Shown: one piece after another, positions 20,862 through 31,393 of the stretch
Numbering within the stretch: the stretch's first letter is position 1
Layout of the letters: each line of letters starts with the position of its first letter
Source of the DNA: Eudasyphora cyanicolor
Taxonomy: Eukaryota > Arthropoda > Insecta > Diptera > Muscidae
Assembly (NCBI GenBank): GCA_963930755.1
Contig: OZ005735.1
Span: forward strand, 182,233,132-182,297,131
Length of the DNA: 64,000 bases
Direction of reading: 5' to 3'
Translations under genes and position numbers: made by a program
The notes under the pieces: model-generated
What the model was told of the DNA's origin: nothing
Seen by the model: only the letters and a program-made list of their open reading frames with translations
The model's database searches: none

Positions 20862-23800
20862 GTAAGTAGTCGTAATTCGACAGATATTCGTATCTCAATG
20901 AAAGAGAAAGAATATGAAACAAATTATAGATAGAAGTGTGAAATAGAAACCTTCAGCTTTCTTCGCAACAAACTAACGAAAATACCCAAGATAACTCTGT
21001 GTGGTGAATAGAGTTTCAAATTTAAAACAGTGGTATATATAATATACACATAATGATAACTCAGTGTGGTGAATAGTGATTCCAATATAAATTATTCGGA
21101 ATATCTGAAAAAAAAAATAAATCTTAATGTAATTCTAAAATTCCACACTTTTAAATACCAATAAAAGATACCGAATACAGACACAGACAAATTTTATGTG
21201 GCGAAAAGTGAAATATAATTTATGCAAAAAAAAATGTGAAATATAATTTATGCTAAATATGTAAAAAAAAGTTAAAATTTGAAGCAGGAAATGTAAACTA
21301 GAATAAATTAAAAACCCAAAAAATCATTCACTACACCATGGATAGCATTCAACACTATAAGAGAACTGTAACAAGCATGGACCTAAGAGATCTATTTATT
21401 GGGCGTCAAATTTTATCGGGCCCAAATGTTGTGATGTACTACGTCAACATATCCGCGAATAGGGAAGAGTACGATATACGAGGCCCCTCGATCTGACATA
21501 TTTGGATAGTCCACCTCAAAATAATAGGAACAAATAATATGAATTTTTTGATAACTAGCTTAGTTATCGAGTTATCAGACGATAAAGTTGAAAAAATCGA
21601 CTTTTTCGCTCCAATGGGCTCAAAATCTAAAGAAAAGTCGGAAAAATCGATAACTTTTTAGTTATCCATAACTTCGATTCCAAAAAAACTTTGGTCCGCG
21701 TAGCCGTCTTTGGACATAACCCAGAGGAGAAAAACTTTCCAAAGTTTTTCACGCAGAAAAACTTTGGTTCATGTATCCGGCTTTTGACATATCCAAGAGG
21801 AGAAAATCTTTAATCACGGCCAAAGGCACTTTGGTCCTCGAAGCCATCTTTGACATAACCCAGAGGAGAAAAACATTAACATACCCAAGAGGAGAACATC
21901 TTTAATCCCGGCCGAAGGCCGCCAATCCACTTTGGTCCTCGAAACCATGTTTGGACCCAGAGGAGAAAATGAGGAATACTTTTGGCCGAGTAACTGGTTT
22001 TGGTCATTTCCATAACTCGAAAGTTATCGCATTTTTTTAAAGTAAAGTAAAAAAATCATTTTCTAAGGTAGTCATTGATTTTATTTATTTTGTTAGTTAT
22101 CGATGTATTTGTAACTAAGATATTTATCGAAAAATTTTATATATTTTTTTCTTAATTTCTCATTTTGAGCTCATTCGATTTTTTCATACTATAACGTCAC
22201 ATGGCCGAGTAACTGGTTTTGGTCATTTCCATAACTCGAAAGTTATCGCATTTTTTTAAAGTAAAGTAAAAAAATCCTTTTCTAAGGTAGTCATTGATTT
22301 TATTTATTTTGTTAGTTATCGATGTATTTGTAACTAAGATATTTATCGAAAAATTTTATATATTTTTTTCTTAATTTCTCATTTTGAGCTCATTCGATTT
22401 TTTCATACTATAACGTCACATAACTCGATAACTAGCGAGTTATCGAAAAAGTTATCAGAACGAGGGGCCTCGGATATCAGACTCTTGCGAATATGATCCA
22501 TTTTTGAACATAAACAAGTAAAAACTGTGTTAACTTCTGTCAGGCAGAATCTTGTATACCCTTCAACTATGATCGCATTCAACATTATAATAAAGAAAAT
22601 TGAAAATTATAAAAAATATTTAAATAAGGGAAAATGAGAGCTACGAACGTTATTTCTCGGTATAAATTAACTTAAATTACCAAATTTTAGACCAATCATT
22701 TGCGTTAAGAGCCAATTTGGAAGAGATGTTGATCCTATGAATGGTTCTGGGTATAAATAAATACAAAGTACCAATTTTTAGTCCGATCAAATAAAAATTT
22801 TGGTCTGTATTGCGTTAAAATGGACAAAAATCGGCACCTGTAGGGTAGCTAGACAAATCTGTCTAAAATACGACCTGAGAGGGTCAAAATGTCTCCTCGC
22901 ACTAGAGAGAAAAATACTGTGTACGTTAGTGTCAGTTCTGATGACTTCTGCAGATAAGAAAGAAGTGAAGAGCATTGAGCACTTGCTATGCGACTGTACC
23001 GCTTTGGGTAAACGACGTCTGGTCATACTGGGGTCGGCCATCTCCACTTCTACACAGATGGTTCACTTCTACATAGATTAGGTTGGCTTCAAATTACACT
23101 GTATGGAACTAAGTCTTGATATACATAGCTCACAGACTACAAGATACCTGCAGTGTCTATCAAGCCGAAACAATGGCACTAAGTGAAGTCGTCAAGTGGC
23201 TATGTCGAAACATAGTGACCAACACTGGCGTTGCCATTTACTCGGACAGTCAGGCTCCCATCAATTCTCAGAAGGCCACATCCCTAAATTCACAAACAGA
23301 CTTCTACTGCCACAGATCTCTTAACGAGATGGCTGAATAGTTCAACCTGCACCCCATATGGGTAACTAAATATAGATGATTTGCAAAGCTGACAAACTTT
23401 CTAGGAAAGTGACGACATTACAAATTCTCGAAGAATTTGCATATATATTGGTGCGCCACTATCCACATGCAAGCTTAGCCTGAGGCAATCAGGCAGTCCA
23501 ATTAAAGGTGGTCATACATCGACACCTGTAGGGTAGCTAGAAAAAGCTGGCCAAAATACGTAAGCTCTAAGAAGGTCAAAATATCTCCTCGCACTAGAGA
23601 GTTAAAGACTGTCTACGTTAGCGTCGGTTCTGACAGGACATTGCCTGATCGGTGAACCCGCCAGGAGGTTGAGAATTCAGTACAATGACTTCTGCAGAAG
23701 GTGTGAAGATGAGGAGAAAGAGGAGAGCATAGAGCACCTGCTTTGTTACTGTCTCACATTAAGTAATCGACGGCTGGATATACTGAGCGGCCTTTCCAGG

Positions 23801-26800
23801 AAGTCTGCCAGATCTTTCTATGTGGGGTCTATGGCCTTAAGAGGTCATATAGTTGGAAATATGCTTTATATGGCGGCTTTATCAAACCAGTAAGGAAGGA
23901 CCAATATCGGGCGGAGCTGACTATGTGATATCCTACACCAGCCTTCCAGAGCAGAATACGGAGAATATTGTCAAGTTTTATCAATTTTGTTTCTCTAATA
24001 ATAATGATCTGTTGAAATTTTTTTATTTAATAGCGCTTAGATTCAAAAGTGGGATATAGGTATATTTCTAAATCTGAATCGATTTTCTTCAAATTTGGCT
24101 ATGTTTGTTTTTGGCTCAAGAAACTGTTATCTGCTAAATTTTAAAAGATCTGTTGAGAAATGTTCTTGCACATGAAACTTGTATCTGGTAATATGGATAA
24201 AGATGTGTTAAGAACTGTGCAACGTGGATCGCATTCAACATTATAATAAAGAATATTGGAAATTATAAAAAAATATTAAAATTATGGAATATGGAAGCTA
24301 CGAACGTTGTTTCCGGGTATAAATTAACTCAAATTACCAAATTTTAGACCTATCATTTGTGTTAAGAGCCATCGACGACGATGAGTAAACGATGTCTGGG
24401 CATACTGTCTATGTTAGTGTCAGTTCTGATGGGACACTGTCTGATCGGCGAACACGACAGAAGATTGGGTATTCAGACCAATGACTTCTGCAGAAGCTGT
24501 GGAGATGAAGACAAAAGCATTGAGCACTTGCTATGCCACTTTCCCGCTTTAATTAAACGTCGTCTGGACATACTGGGGTCGGCCATCTCCACTTCTACAC
24601 AGATGGTTCGATGCTTGATGATAAGGTTGGCTTCGGATTACACTGTTAGGAACTTATTATTTTTCCTTGTTTAAGATACCGAATTAAACGAGAAAATATT
24701 ACGCATAGATCTTAGGCAAAATTTTTGTAAACTAGTTTTATTTTTGCAGTTTTTAATAATTTTTTGAAGAGGATTTTGTATAACAGGATTGGTGGCCTGC
24801 AATATGTCAACTACTTTCTCCGTCTAGAATGTAATCTCTATTATATATCATTTATTTTATTTCTTTTTTTCAGTTCTACATGGGAGGCTGGGGTACTCAT
24901 TACAATTATAAATGTGCACCGCTTAAATATGATACCGATCCGGTTTCTATGCGGGTAAGTGAATTGCTACGATTGTCGAAATGTGTACTTTATTATCTTC
25001 CTTCAATAATAATTTACTACAGATGGCTAGAGCTGTTTGGTTATTCTATGTGGCCAAAATCACTGAATTGTTGGACACAGTTTTCTTTGTTTTGCGCAAA
25101 AAGGATCGTCAAATTTCCTTCCTACATTTATACCATCACTTTCATATGCCACTGGGACTGTATTTTGCCGTTCAGAATTATGCAGGTAAGTTTTCAATGT
25201 ACTGAACTACATAGAATAGAGTTTTATTTCCATAGTGAAATGGCTGCTACAGAGTAGAATAGACACATATGCGATTACCTTCAAATCAGTGTGCGCGAAA
25301 CTACTTTCATTAAAATTCCATAAAAATCGATTGGCAAATTTAGATTTTCTTACACTTATATGAAAACTCGGAATAAACATTTATGTACGAGTATATTGTG
25401 GATATATCTAAATAGGAACCGATTTTTTAAATTTCGCCAGTGATCGTACTTAGGTTAACACTAGGATGGTCAATGACTCTTGTACCACTAAATGCTCAAT
25501 GTGGTCCAGCCAGACCACAAGAGAAACATTAGTAAACAATAACTGATTACTTAAAACGAACGGATTTATTTTAACGGATCTGTTAAAATGTCTAAAAACA
25601 TTTTTTATATGAACTATTGGTAATGTAATTACCGTTTCGTCTTAATATTTTTATCGGAATCGTAAAAAGAAGATAAAGAAAACTCGATATTAAAATTTAT
25701 TAAAACACTTCATGAAAATAAATGTGGTCCAGCCAGACCACAATGAGTATTTAGCAAGTTTTTATTTGATCGAAAAATGTTCACTAATAAGTTGGGCTAA
25801 TCAGCTTAAATACAATATCGTTTGGTTGAGAACCTTTTATTTATAGAATTCAGGGAGCCAGTTTGTGTATTTGGTCTGGTCAGACCACAATGACCATCCT
25901 AGGGTTAAGAAACTTAGCTCTATACAATTTCTTAATTATATGATGTAAAATATTGCTTCTATAGCGTCTAGACACCAAATCGGAAGGATCATATGTATAA
26001 GTACATACTAGCTGAACTAAGCAGACTTTGTCCTGACCGTCTTGTTTGGGGTGTATTGGATTTAAATTTACAGCTCCGATTTTTATCGCGGTTAAAATAT
26101 TTCTAAAACACAGATGATCCCGAACATATTGTGCAATTTTTAGCACAAAATGTCAATGTAGTGTATAGTTGCAGCTTGTATGTAACTCAGGTTCTCTTAG
26201 ACTATGTAGTCCAAAAACATGCGTTTTTCCTAGAAGCTCCCGTTGAACCAATCTCTTTCCTATACAAAGCTCAAAAGTTGGAGGATTTTAACATCACCTT
26301 AAATGATTTTGGGAGCCACGAAGGATGAGTGCAAAAATACACCTTGAGCCATAAAATTCGTATGGCCATTAAATTATTAATTGAGCCAACTTGACTAAAC
26401 GAATGATGCAGAAGTTCTTATTTTTGGGGCTACTTTCACCTAAAATTTTCAGAATTGAGTGCCAAATCAATGAGCTGAAAAATGTTGTACTGTGTAAGTC
26501 AATGACCCGTCATGACAGACACGGAGTTATGGACGTCCACATTAGCCTGAAATGAGCACAGTGCCTGACTAGTAATCACCTGTCATTTATTGCCGTAAGG
26601 GCAATATCTCCCAAGAAGAGCTTGTTAATCTGCTTTGCAGTTCCCTGATATGTCTCTGTGGGCCAGCACCCAAACCTGATGCATGTACAACTATTCAGCG
26701 ATTTCGTAAAAAGATCTGCAACGGTCGAGGGCAGTTCTTGAGTTCAGGAAGACAATTCTCAGAGGCTTTGTAGCAGCCTGACTATCAGAGAAAATATTGA

Positions 26801-29287
26801 CACCGGCTTTAGTCAGCACATCAATTTTTAGTCATTCTGCTACCTCTCTAATAGCTAAGATTCCTGCCTAGTAAACACTACAGAGATCTTTTTTACAATA
26901 ACTAAATGAAGTTCCTTAGAAAATACACCAAAGACCACTTAGTTGTTGAGTTTGGAACCGTGTGTATAAAAGTAAACGTATCTCCTATGTCCTGGGATCA
27001 GGCAATGAAGCCGACGCGTCGCAAATCGGCGGCGCGCCGCAGCCGGTCATTTTTAACCAGCCAGCGCCGCCGGCGATTTTAGCGGCTCACATCGGCTGAA
27101 ACTCAGCCGCCGAACTTTATTTAGTGAGTCAACAAGATTTATTTTATGCAACCATGAAAATTAAGAATATGACTACTAGGTAATAAAACAGGGTCAGAAT
27201 TTTTAATGAAGTTCATTTTTGCGTAGAAATTTATAAAAAGTTTCTAAATGGTCTCGCTATAATTTATTTAAACAAATCCAAAATATTTATGGGATTTGAA
27301 AGAGAACGCAACAGGCAGTATGTCATTCAAAATAAATTCTCTTTCACAAAAGGACTAATAAGTAAAGATTTATTGAACCGATTTTCGACATTACGTCAAA
27401 CTTCTATATCTTTTCTTAAATTTTTGTGTTAATTTTAAGTTTTTTCATCTGATTTTAAATATCTTAAAGCGCCATCTTTGCCTGATAATGACATTCGTGC
27501 GCCATCGTTTGTTAGAACTTTATAGAGAAATCCTTAAATAAAGATGATTAGATCATACAGGGCGGGTGATTCAGGTCGATATGCCCCTGCTTTAGACAAG
27601 CTGTTGATTAGACAGTAGCCTGAGATCTATTTTAGTCCTAAGGTAACCATCTATAAATTTCTCCAGAGTTTTAGGGAGAAATGCTCCTGCATTAGAATCC
27701 TTAGCTCCGCTTTTGGGATGAAAACAAACTTAGTTTCTCTCCATTTTGTTGGTATATACTCGTAGGCCTGACTGACACAATGTAGACGTATCTACATTAG
27801 TAGAGGTACCTACATTTGTAGAGGGTACCTACATTTGTAGACGTACCTACATTTGTAGACGTATCTACATTTGTAGAGGTACCTACATTTGTAGACGTGT
27901 CTAAATTTGTAGAGGTACATACATTTGTGGACGTATCTACATTTGTAGACGTATCTACATTTGTAGACGTATCTACATTTGTAGACGTATCTAGATTTGT
28001 AGAGGTACCTTACATTTGTAGCCTGGGAGAAATTGTATCAGCCACTGCAACAGTAGCCCGCCGGCGAGACACATTGTCTGGCCTTGGCAACTTAAAAGGT
28101 TTAAAGCTTTTGATAGCTCAAAGAATCCTAGATTCGGTTACAATCTCGCTGGCGACCTCTAATGGCTGTACTTCAAAGGAATCTCTAATTGAAGTATTCA
28201 ATGCCTCTTCAGAGTTGCCCGGAAAGTATGTATCCGGAAGAACTCCCAGCAATTCATCGTTGAACATAGTCCAAGAACTATCATAATTCTTGATGTACCC
28301 AATAGTACAAGATGTTGAGGCTAAAACTTTCCGTAACCTTGAGGCTTCGCAGGAGCTTTCTACGTCATTACATAAATACGTATATCCAGGATTTATATTG
28401 AACCTTTCTTAACTCTTTTTTTTACTTCTTGTGTTCAGCCTTATATATGTCCCAGTCCTTTGTTTTATAAAAACTTCCTGCAGCACTTCCACAAAGCGAG
28501 ATGACGGTCGCAACCACTATGATAACGTACGGTTCTTCGAACGCAAACGCTACCTCGTGTGTTTGTGGGTTTTTAAGAGAACGCAAAAAGAATACACTAC
28601 GTTTAGCGTTCAAACATGAAACGATCTTTATGAAAATTGGTACAGAATCATCTATAAGACTAGGGACTACCCCTAATAAAAATGGGAAACATCGGTCGAT
28701 TTTTTAAAATATAGCCCCCATATAAAAGAAAATTATTTAAATTCGACCCGATCTATAAGACGGACACATTGAAAATTTGACCTCGCTCTGGAGACCATAA
28801 TGCATTCATTACATTGGCCATTGGCGTAGTATTAATTAAAGATATTTTACGATATTAATAATTAAAAACTTTTTTCCATTACCTTCTGTGTACAGGTGGA
28901 CATGGTACCATTGTCTGTTTCGTGAACTCCTTCATCCACATCATTATGTATACCTATTACATGTTGGCTGCCATGGGTCCCAAAATACAGAAATACTTGT
29001 GGTGGAAACAATATCTAACTGTTTTGCAAATTGTAAGTATCTTCTCCTGAAACTAAATTTGAACTAATCTACTAATACTTACCATCGATTTGTTTCATTC
29101 ATAGCTTCAATTTTTGTTCGTCTTCGTACACTCGATCCAAATTCAATTCCGGGAAAATTGTCAATATCCCAAAGTAGTGGCTGGCGTAATTACCGCATTC
29201 GCTTGTGTTTTCACCTATATGTTCAGCTCTTTCTATGTACAAAATTATCTGAAAAACAAGAAGAGGGCGACTCTCAAACAGGACTAA
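20586..29287 (+). CDS. Elongation of very long chain fatty acids protein (ELOVL family), 5 coding exons
   Basis: Membrane elongase of the endoplasmic reticulum. The family catalyses the rate-limiting condensation of malonyl-CoA with a fatty acyl-CoA. The exons join in frame to 279 residues, normal for the family (about 260-330). Visible motifs: KxxExxDT at 131-138, the histidine box HLYHH at 154-158, NSFIHIIMYTYY at 184-195 and TxxQxxQ at 215-221. Several hydrophobic spans (first about 42-60, last about 243-262) fit a seven-pass protein. The tail is lysine-rich (KNKKRATLKQD) but not a strict KKXX signal. HHFHMP after the box is unusual; many relatives have HHS or HHT. All introns obey GT-AG. 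The start was chosen because it opens the only frame matching the conserved RTKNWFLASSPWP N-terminus. Chain-length specificity and orthology cannot be told from sequence alone. No AATAAA was found soon after the stop. Confidence 0.95.
21479..22472. mobile_element. TIR element with CGAGGCCCCTCG ends
   Basis: Left end CGAGGCCCCTCGATCTGA; right end complement CGAGGCCCCTCGTTCTGA. GATAT lies one base outside on the left and directly outside on the right, a possible 5-bp target duplication. The interior has imperfect tandem units with CCAGAGGAGAAAAAC and ACTTTGGTCCTCGAA, then a 219-bp duplication. No transposase; superfamily unknown. Confidence 0.55.
21983..22420. repeat. 219-bp tandem duplication
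   Basis: Two units starting TGGCCGAGTAACTGG at 21983 and 22202 are almost identical. One visible difference is AATCATTTT versus AATCCTTTT, so the duplication is recent. Confidence 0.95.
22513..22570 (-). mobile_element. DINE-1-like family C 3' end fragment
   Basis: Reads AACAAGTAAAAACTGTGTTA, then CAGGCAGAATCTTGTATACC: the complement of the family C terminus (compare 17865-17920). Confidence 0.55.
22571..23095. repeat. Duplicated segment, copy 1
   Basis: Shares GATCGCATTCAACATTATAA, GAGCTACGAACGTT, GGTATAAATTAACT and the same rearranged LINE junction with 24227-24660. The two copies lie 1.65 kb apart in intron 1 in the same orientation. Confidence 0.8.
22838..23960 (+). pseudogene. Non-LTR retrotransposon 3' remnants (RNase H and CCHC)
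   Basis: Scrambled pieces of the LINE that also lies at 61.9-64 kb. 22840-23050: CRVARQICLKYDLRGSK and SIEHLLCDCTALGKRRL, the CCHC-side end. 23085-23340: RNase H text DTCSVYQAETMAL and GVAIYSDSQAPIN with the catalytic Asp in YSDSQ. 23515-23800: CRR-C-EH-C zinc-knuckle text (DFCRRCEDEEKEESIEHLLC). Order is rearranged and frames are broken. Inert. Confidence 0.8.
24227..24660 (+). repeat. Duplicated segment, copy 2, with LINE remnant
   Basis: Second copy of the 22571-23095 segment. The LINE part reads DFCRSCGDEDKSIEHLLC then KRRLDILGS, and is joined directly to the start of the RNase H domain (in another frame HLHFYTDGS). That junction is the same as in copy 1. Confidence 0.8.
24874..24954 (+). 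CDS. ELOVL exon 2 (codons 93-119)
   Basis: Encodes FYMGGWGTHYNYKCAPLKY and on to DPVSMR between CAG and GTAAGTG. 81 bp, phase 0 at both ends. Confidence 0.95.
25023..25185 (+). CDS. ELOVL exon 3 (codons 120-174 first base)
   Basis: Carries KITELLDTVFFVLRKK and the catalytic histidine box HLYHHFHMP. Preceded by a 68-bp intron (GTAAGT...ACTACAG). Ends after one base of a Gly codon before GTAAGTTTTC. Confidence 0.95.
25459..25904. mobile_element. piggyBac-like MITE, 446 bp
   Basis: Ends CACTAGGATGGTCAATG and (complement) CCCTAGGATGGTCATTG, each directly flanked by TTAA. The TTAA target and CCCTAG-like terminus are piggyBac hallmarks. Inside, the near-palindrome GTGGTCCAGCCAGACCAC occurs twice (25513, 25733), and a related form lies near the right end (25873-25888). 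No transposase. Confidence 0.8.
26520..27000 (-). pseudogene. Decayed LINE RNase H remnant
   Basis: In reverse the text reads as RNase H of a non-LTR element: NIFSDSQAA-like (near 26775-26800), an HRDISGNCKADKL-like motif (near 26620-26670) and flanking similarity to 62.4-62.7 kb. Many stops and frameshifts; older than the copy at the right end. Confidence 0.6.
27005..27115. other. GC-rich self-complementary island
   Basis: A ~110-bp block of GC-rich sequence (GCCGACGCGTCGC, CGGCGGCGCGCCGCAGCC, CAGCGCCGCCGGCG) inside an intron otherwise strongly AT-rich. Several short palindromes. No open frame of note. Confidence 0.6.
27550..27770 (-). pseudogene. Decayed LINE reverse transcriptase N-terminal remnant
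   Basis: The reverse strand gives FLPKTLEKFIDGYLR, matching the LLKTLEKLID-type motif at the start of LINE reverse transcriptases. It also gives a KMER-V-FHPKSG-like stretch. Interrupted by stops. Confidence 0.55.
27781..28020. repeat. 18-bp minisatellite
   Basis: Tandem GTAGACGTATCTACATTT units with GTAGAGGTACCTACATTT variants, about 13 copies. Each unit is close to a palindrome (GTAGACGTATCTAC). The unit length of 18 makes an artefactual FVDVST repeat frame at 27897-28010. Confidence 0.92.
28021..28400 (-). pseudogene. Decayed LINE coding remnant
   Basis: The reverse strand contains SLSYQKLLTF-like and YILSGQL-like text typical of the linker between endonuclease and reverse transcriptase. 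Assignment rests mainly on its place beside the other LINE fragments in the same orientation. Confidence 0.35.
28620..28800 (+). mobile_element. DINE-1-like family C internal fragment
   Basis: Contains ATAGCCCCCATATAAAAG and GGGAAACATCGGTCGATTTT, shared with 32.2-32.5 and 36.18-36.24 kb. Ends missing. Confidence 0.5.
28896..29032 (+). CDS. ELOVL exon 4 (codons 174-219)
   Basis: Completes the split Gly codon, then GHGTIVCFVNSFIHIIMYTY and YLWWKQYLTVLQI, ending before GTAAGTAT (phase 0). Confidence 0.95.
29105..29287 (+). CDS. ELOVL exon 5 (codons 220-279 and stop)
   Basis: Follows a 72-bp intron ending TTCATTCATAG. Encodes LQFLFVFVHSIQIQF, the last membrane span and the basic tail, and ends TAA at 29285-29287. 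The 240 bp between the stop and the DINE-like element at 29530 must hold the 3' UTR if transcription stops before the repeat. Confidence 0.95.
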   Translation, partial: LQFLFVFVHSIQIQFRENCQYPKVVAGVITAFACVFTYMFSSFYVQNYLKNKKRATLKQD

Positions 29288-29639
29288 ATTGAAAGTCTTC
29301 CAACGGCTGAAAAATTAGGAATATACGAGTACATACTAATCTTAAGTTAATTTATTAAGAAGAACATAAATACAAAATTTATTTAAAAATATTTAACTTG
29401 AAAAATGTCAGTAGTTTTTTTGCACTTTGCGTCTGTATCTAATTCGTATAATGCAGGATGTAAACATCTATTTGATAGCGTAGATTATACTGTGGTACAT
29501 GATATTATGAGTTTGTACACTCAAAAGGAAACAAGTAAGAAAGTTCAGTCGGGTAAACCGACTTATGAATCCCCTCACCTTGAGTCCCAAAAAAATATTA
29601 GTAAATTTGTTTGTTTTAATTAACTTATTATGAATTTAA

Positions 29640-30240
29640 ATTGCCTTTAATATCTTTAAAGTATGTACTGGTATTAAAGTTAAAAGCTGTTTACTTTTGT
29701 CAAAATGGTCCATTTGTGTGGAAGGTACCAAAAGGGGGGCTTCCCAGCAACGGTCACTTTTCTCTGGACTCTAAGTACTATAAAAGCATTACACTGTACA
29801 AAATTTTAAGTATTTATATTTAAATGCACTAGTATTACAGTTATAAGCTGTTAACTTTTGGTGTAAAATGGTCTATTTGTGTGGGAGGTACCAACAGGGG
29901 CGTGCCAATTACGGCCACTTTTCTCTAGACTATAGGTACTATAAAAGCATTGCACTGTACGAAATTTTAAGTATGCACTGGTATTAAAGTTAAAAGCTGT
30001 TTACTTTTGGTACAAAAAGGTCCATTTGTGTTGGAGGTACCAAAAGGTGTGTGCCAATAACGCCCATTTTTCTATGGACTCTAGGTACTATAAAAGCATT
30101 GCACTGTACAAAATTGCAAGTATTTGTATGCACTGGTATTAAAGTTATAAGCTGGGAACTTTTGGTACAAAATGGTCCATTTGTGTGGTAGGTACCAAAA
30201 GGCGCATGGCAGTAATGCCCATTTTTCACTGTATTGTAGG
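29640..30240. repeat. Tandem units of about 150-163 bp
   Basis: The anchor TGGTCCATTTGTGTG recurs at 29706, 29869, 30018 and 30173. Units contain GAGGTACCAAAAGG, GCCAATAACGCC and TACTATAAAAGCATTGCACT. A mariner interrupts the next unit, which resumes at 31396. Confidence 0.85.
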
Positions 30241-30242
30241 TA

Positions 30243-31393
30243 CGAGGGTTTCTATTTATAATTCCTGGCAATGCTGGTGTTGCCAGATGAAAACTGGAAC
30301 TTCCATTGGAAAGTATGCAATTTTTTAGCATAACTTCACTCAGACCGTTTTGTAATTTGAGCGCGAATTGTTTTGGTTACAGTGTGTTGAAAGTTCACCA
30401 CCAAAACATGGTTTTTGAACGCTTCAACAGCTGCTTCAGGCGTCGAAAAACGTTGACCAAGTAGTTTTTTCTTGATGTGAGTGAATGAGAAGAAGTCATT
30501 GGGTGTCAAATCAGGGCTGTACGGCGGATGACCCATCAATTCGACGTTTTGGCCGGTCAAAAAGGCGCTGGTTTGAGTCGATGTGTGAGAGCTCGCATTG
30601 TCATTGTGCACAATGATTCGTCTTCTCTTGTTCGTTTTTCCAATTTCTCCGAAGACTTCAGGCAAACAAATTGTGGTGTACCACTCAGAATTGACTGTCC
30701 TACGTTGCTCAAGCGGAACAGTCGCCACATGACCAGTTTTTCCAAAGAAACAGGCGACCATTTGCTTCGAAGTGCATCTTCCACGAATAACTTTCGTTGG
30801 ATTGGCTCGTCTTCGAAGACCCACACGGTCGATTGCTGTTTAGTTTCGGGCTCATACGCATAGATCCAAGATTCGTAAACTGTGACGATCTTATAAACAC
30901 CAATCGACACGAGCCTTTTTTTGAGCGATTGTCAAATTGTGCGGGATCCAACGAGAACAAACCTTTTTTACGACCTGGTGTTCATGCAATATCGAATGTA
31001 TGCTGGTGGAAGAAATGCCAAAGGATGTCTCTATCTCACGGTATGTCACATGACGATCTTGCATTATCAGTTCACGCACGGCATCAATGTATTCTGGTAC
31101 AACGGCCGTTTTTGGACGACCTTCGTCTTTGAGCGAGCGTCGGCCACGATTGAATTCATTAAACCAGTTTTTCACAGTGCTATAGGATGGTGCTTCATCG
31201 CCAAACAAAGATTTAAGTTCGTCGATACACTCTTGTCGTGATAATCCACGTCGAAAGTTGTGAAAAATGATCGCACGAAAATGTTCTCGAGTTAATTCCA
31301 TTTTTTTGAGTACGTTTATGCCAATGGAAATGTCAGATGGCCCCAGGCAACACTTAGTGTTGCCTAGGCCAGAAATATATATAGTAACCCTCG
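30243..31393 (-). mobile_element. mariner element (DD34D), 1151 bp
   Basis: Ends CGAGGGTTTCTATTTATAAT and (complement) CGAGGGTTACTATATATATT, with TA duplicated on each side. Removing it with one TA restores GGTACTATTAAACCATTACA, the normal text of the host array unit. Confidence 0.93.
30336..31301 (-). pseudogene. mariner transposase, frameshifted
   Basis: Starts MELTREHFRAIIFHNFRRGL with the N-terminal helix-turn-helix, then RGRRSLKDEGRPKTAVVP and a second DNA-binding part to WIPHNLTIAQKKARVDW. A first frameshift lies at about 30900 and a second between 30830 and 30760. At the first catalytic site the text is TVYESWIY, where GDESWIY is usual, so the first Asp is lost. The second Asp (HNDNASSHT) and third (YSPDLTPNDFF) remain with 34 residues between them. 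The C-terminus diverges after FKNHVL. Not functional. Confidence 0.9.

Larger units (their letters stand above)
20862..24873 (+). other. ELOVL intron 1 (4012 bp)
   Basis: Donor GTAAGT and acceptor TTTTTTTCAG. It holds an inverted-terminus element with a 219-bp duplication, a family C end fragment and LINE remnants that include a duplicated segment. No further exon is supported inside it. Confidence 0.9.
25186..28895 (+). other. ELOVL intron 3 (3710 bp)
   Basis: Donor GTAAGT, acceptor TTCTGTGTACAG. Contains a piggyBac-like MITE, decayed LINE pieces, a GC-rich island and an 18-bp minisatellite. 25910-26510 and 27120-27550 show no recognisable feature. Confidence 0.9.

Noticed and set aside
20614..20922. 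102-codon frame antisense to elongase exon 1
   Set aside because: Shadow of the coding exon; no family resemblance.
23669..24059. Zinc-knuckle-like frame as a host gene
   Set aside because: Matches the CCHC tail of the LINE at 61.9-64 kb and sits among its other fragments.
27897..28286. 129-codon frame with FVDVST repeats
   Set aside because: The repeats are the 18-bp minisatellite (six codons per unit); the rest is reverse-strand LINE debris.
30528..31241. Plus-strand frames over 100 codons
   Set aside because: Shadows of the reverse-strand mariner transposase.
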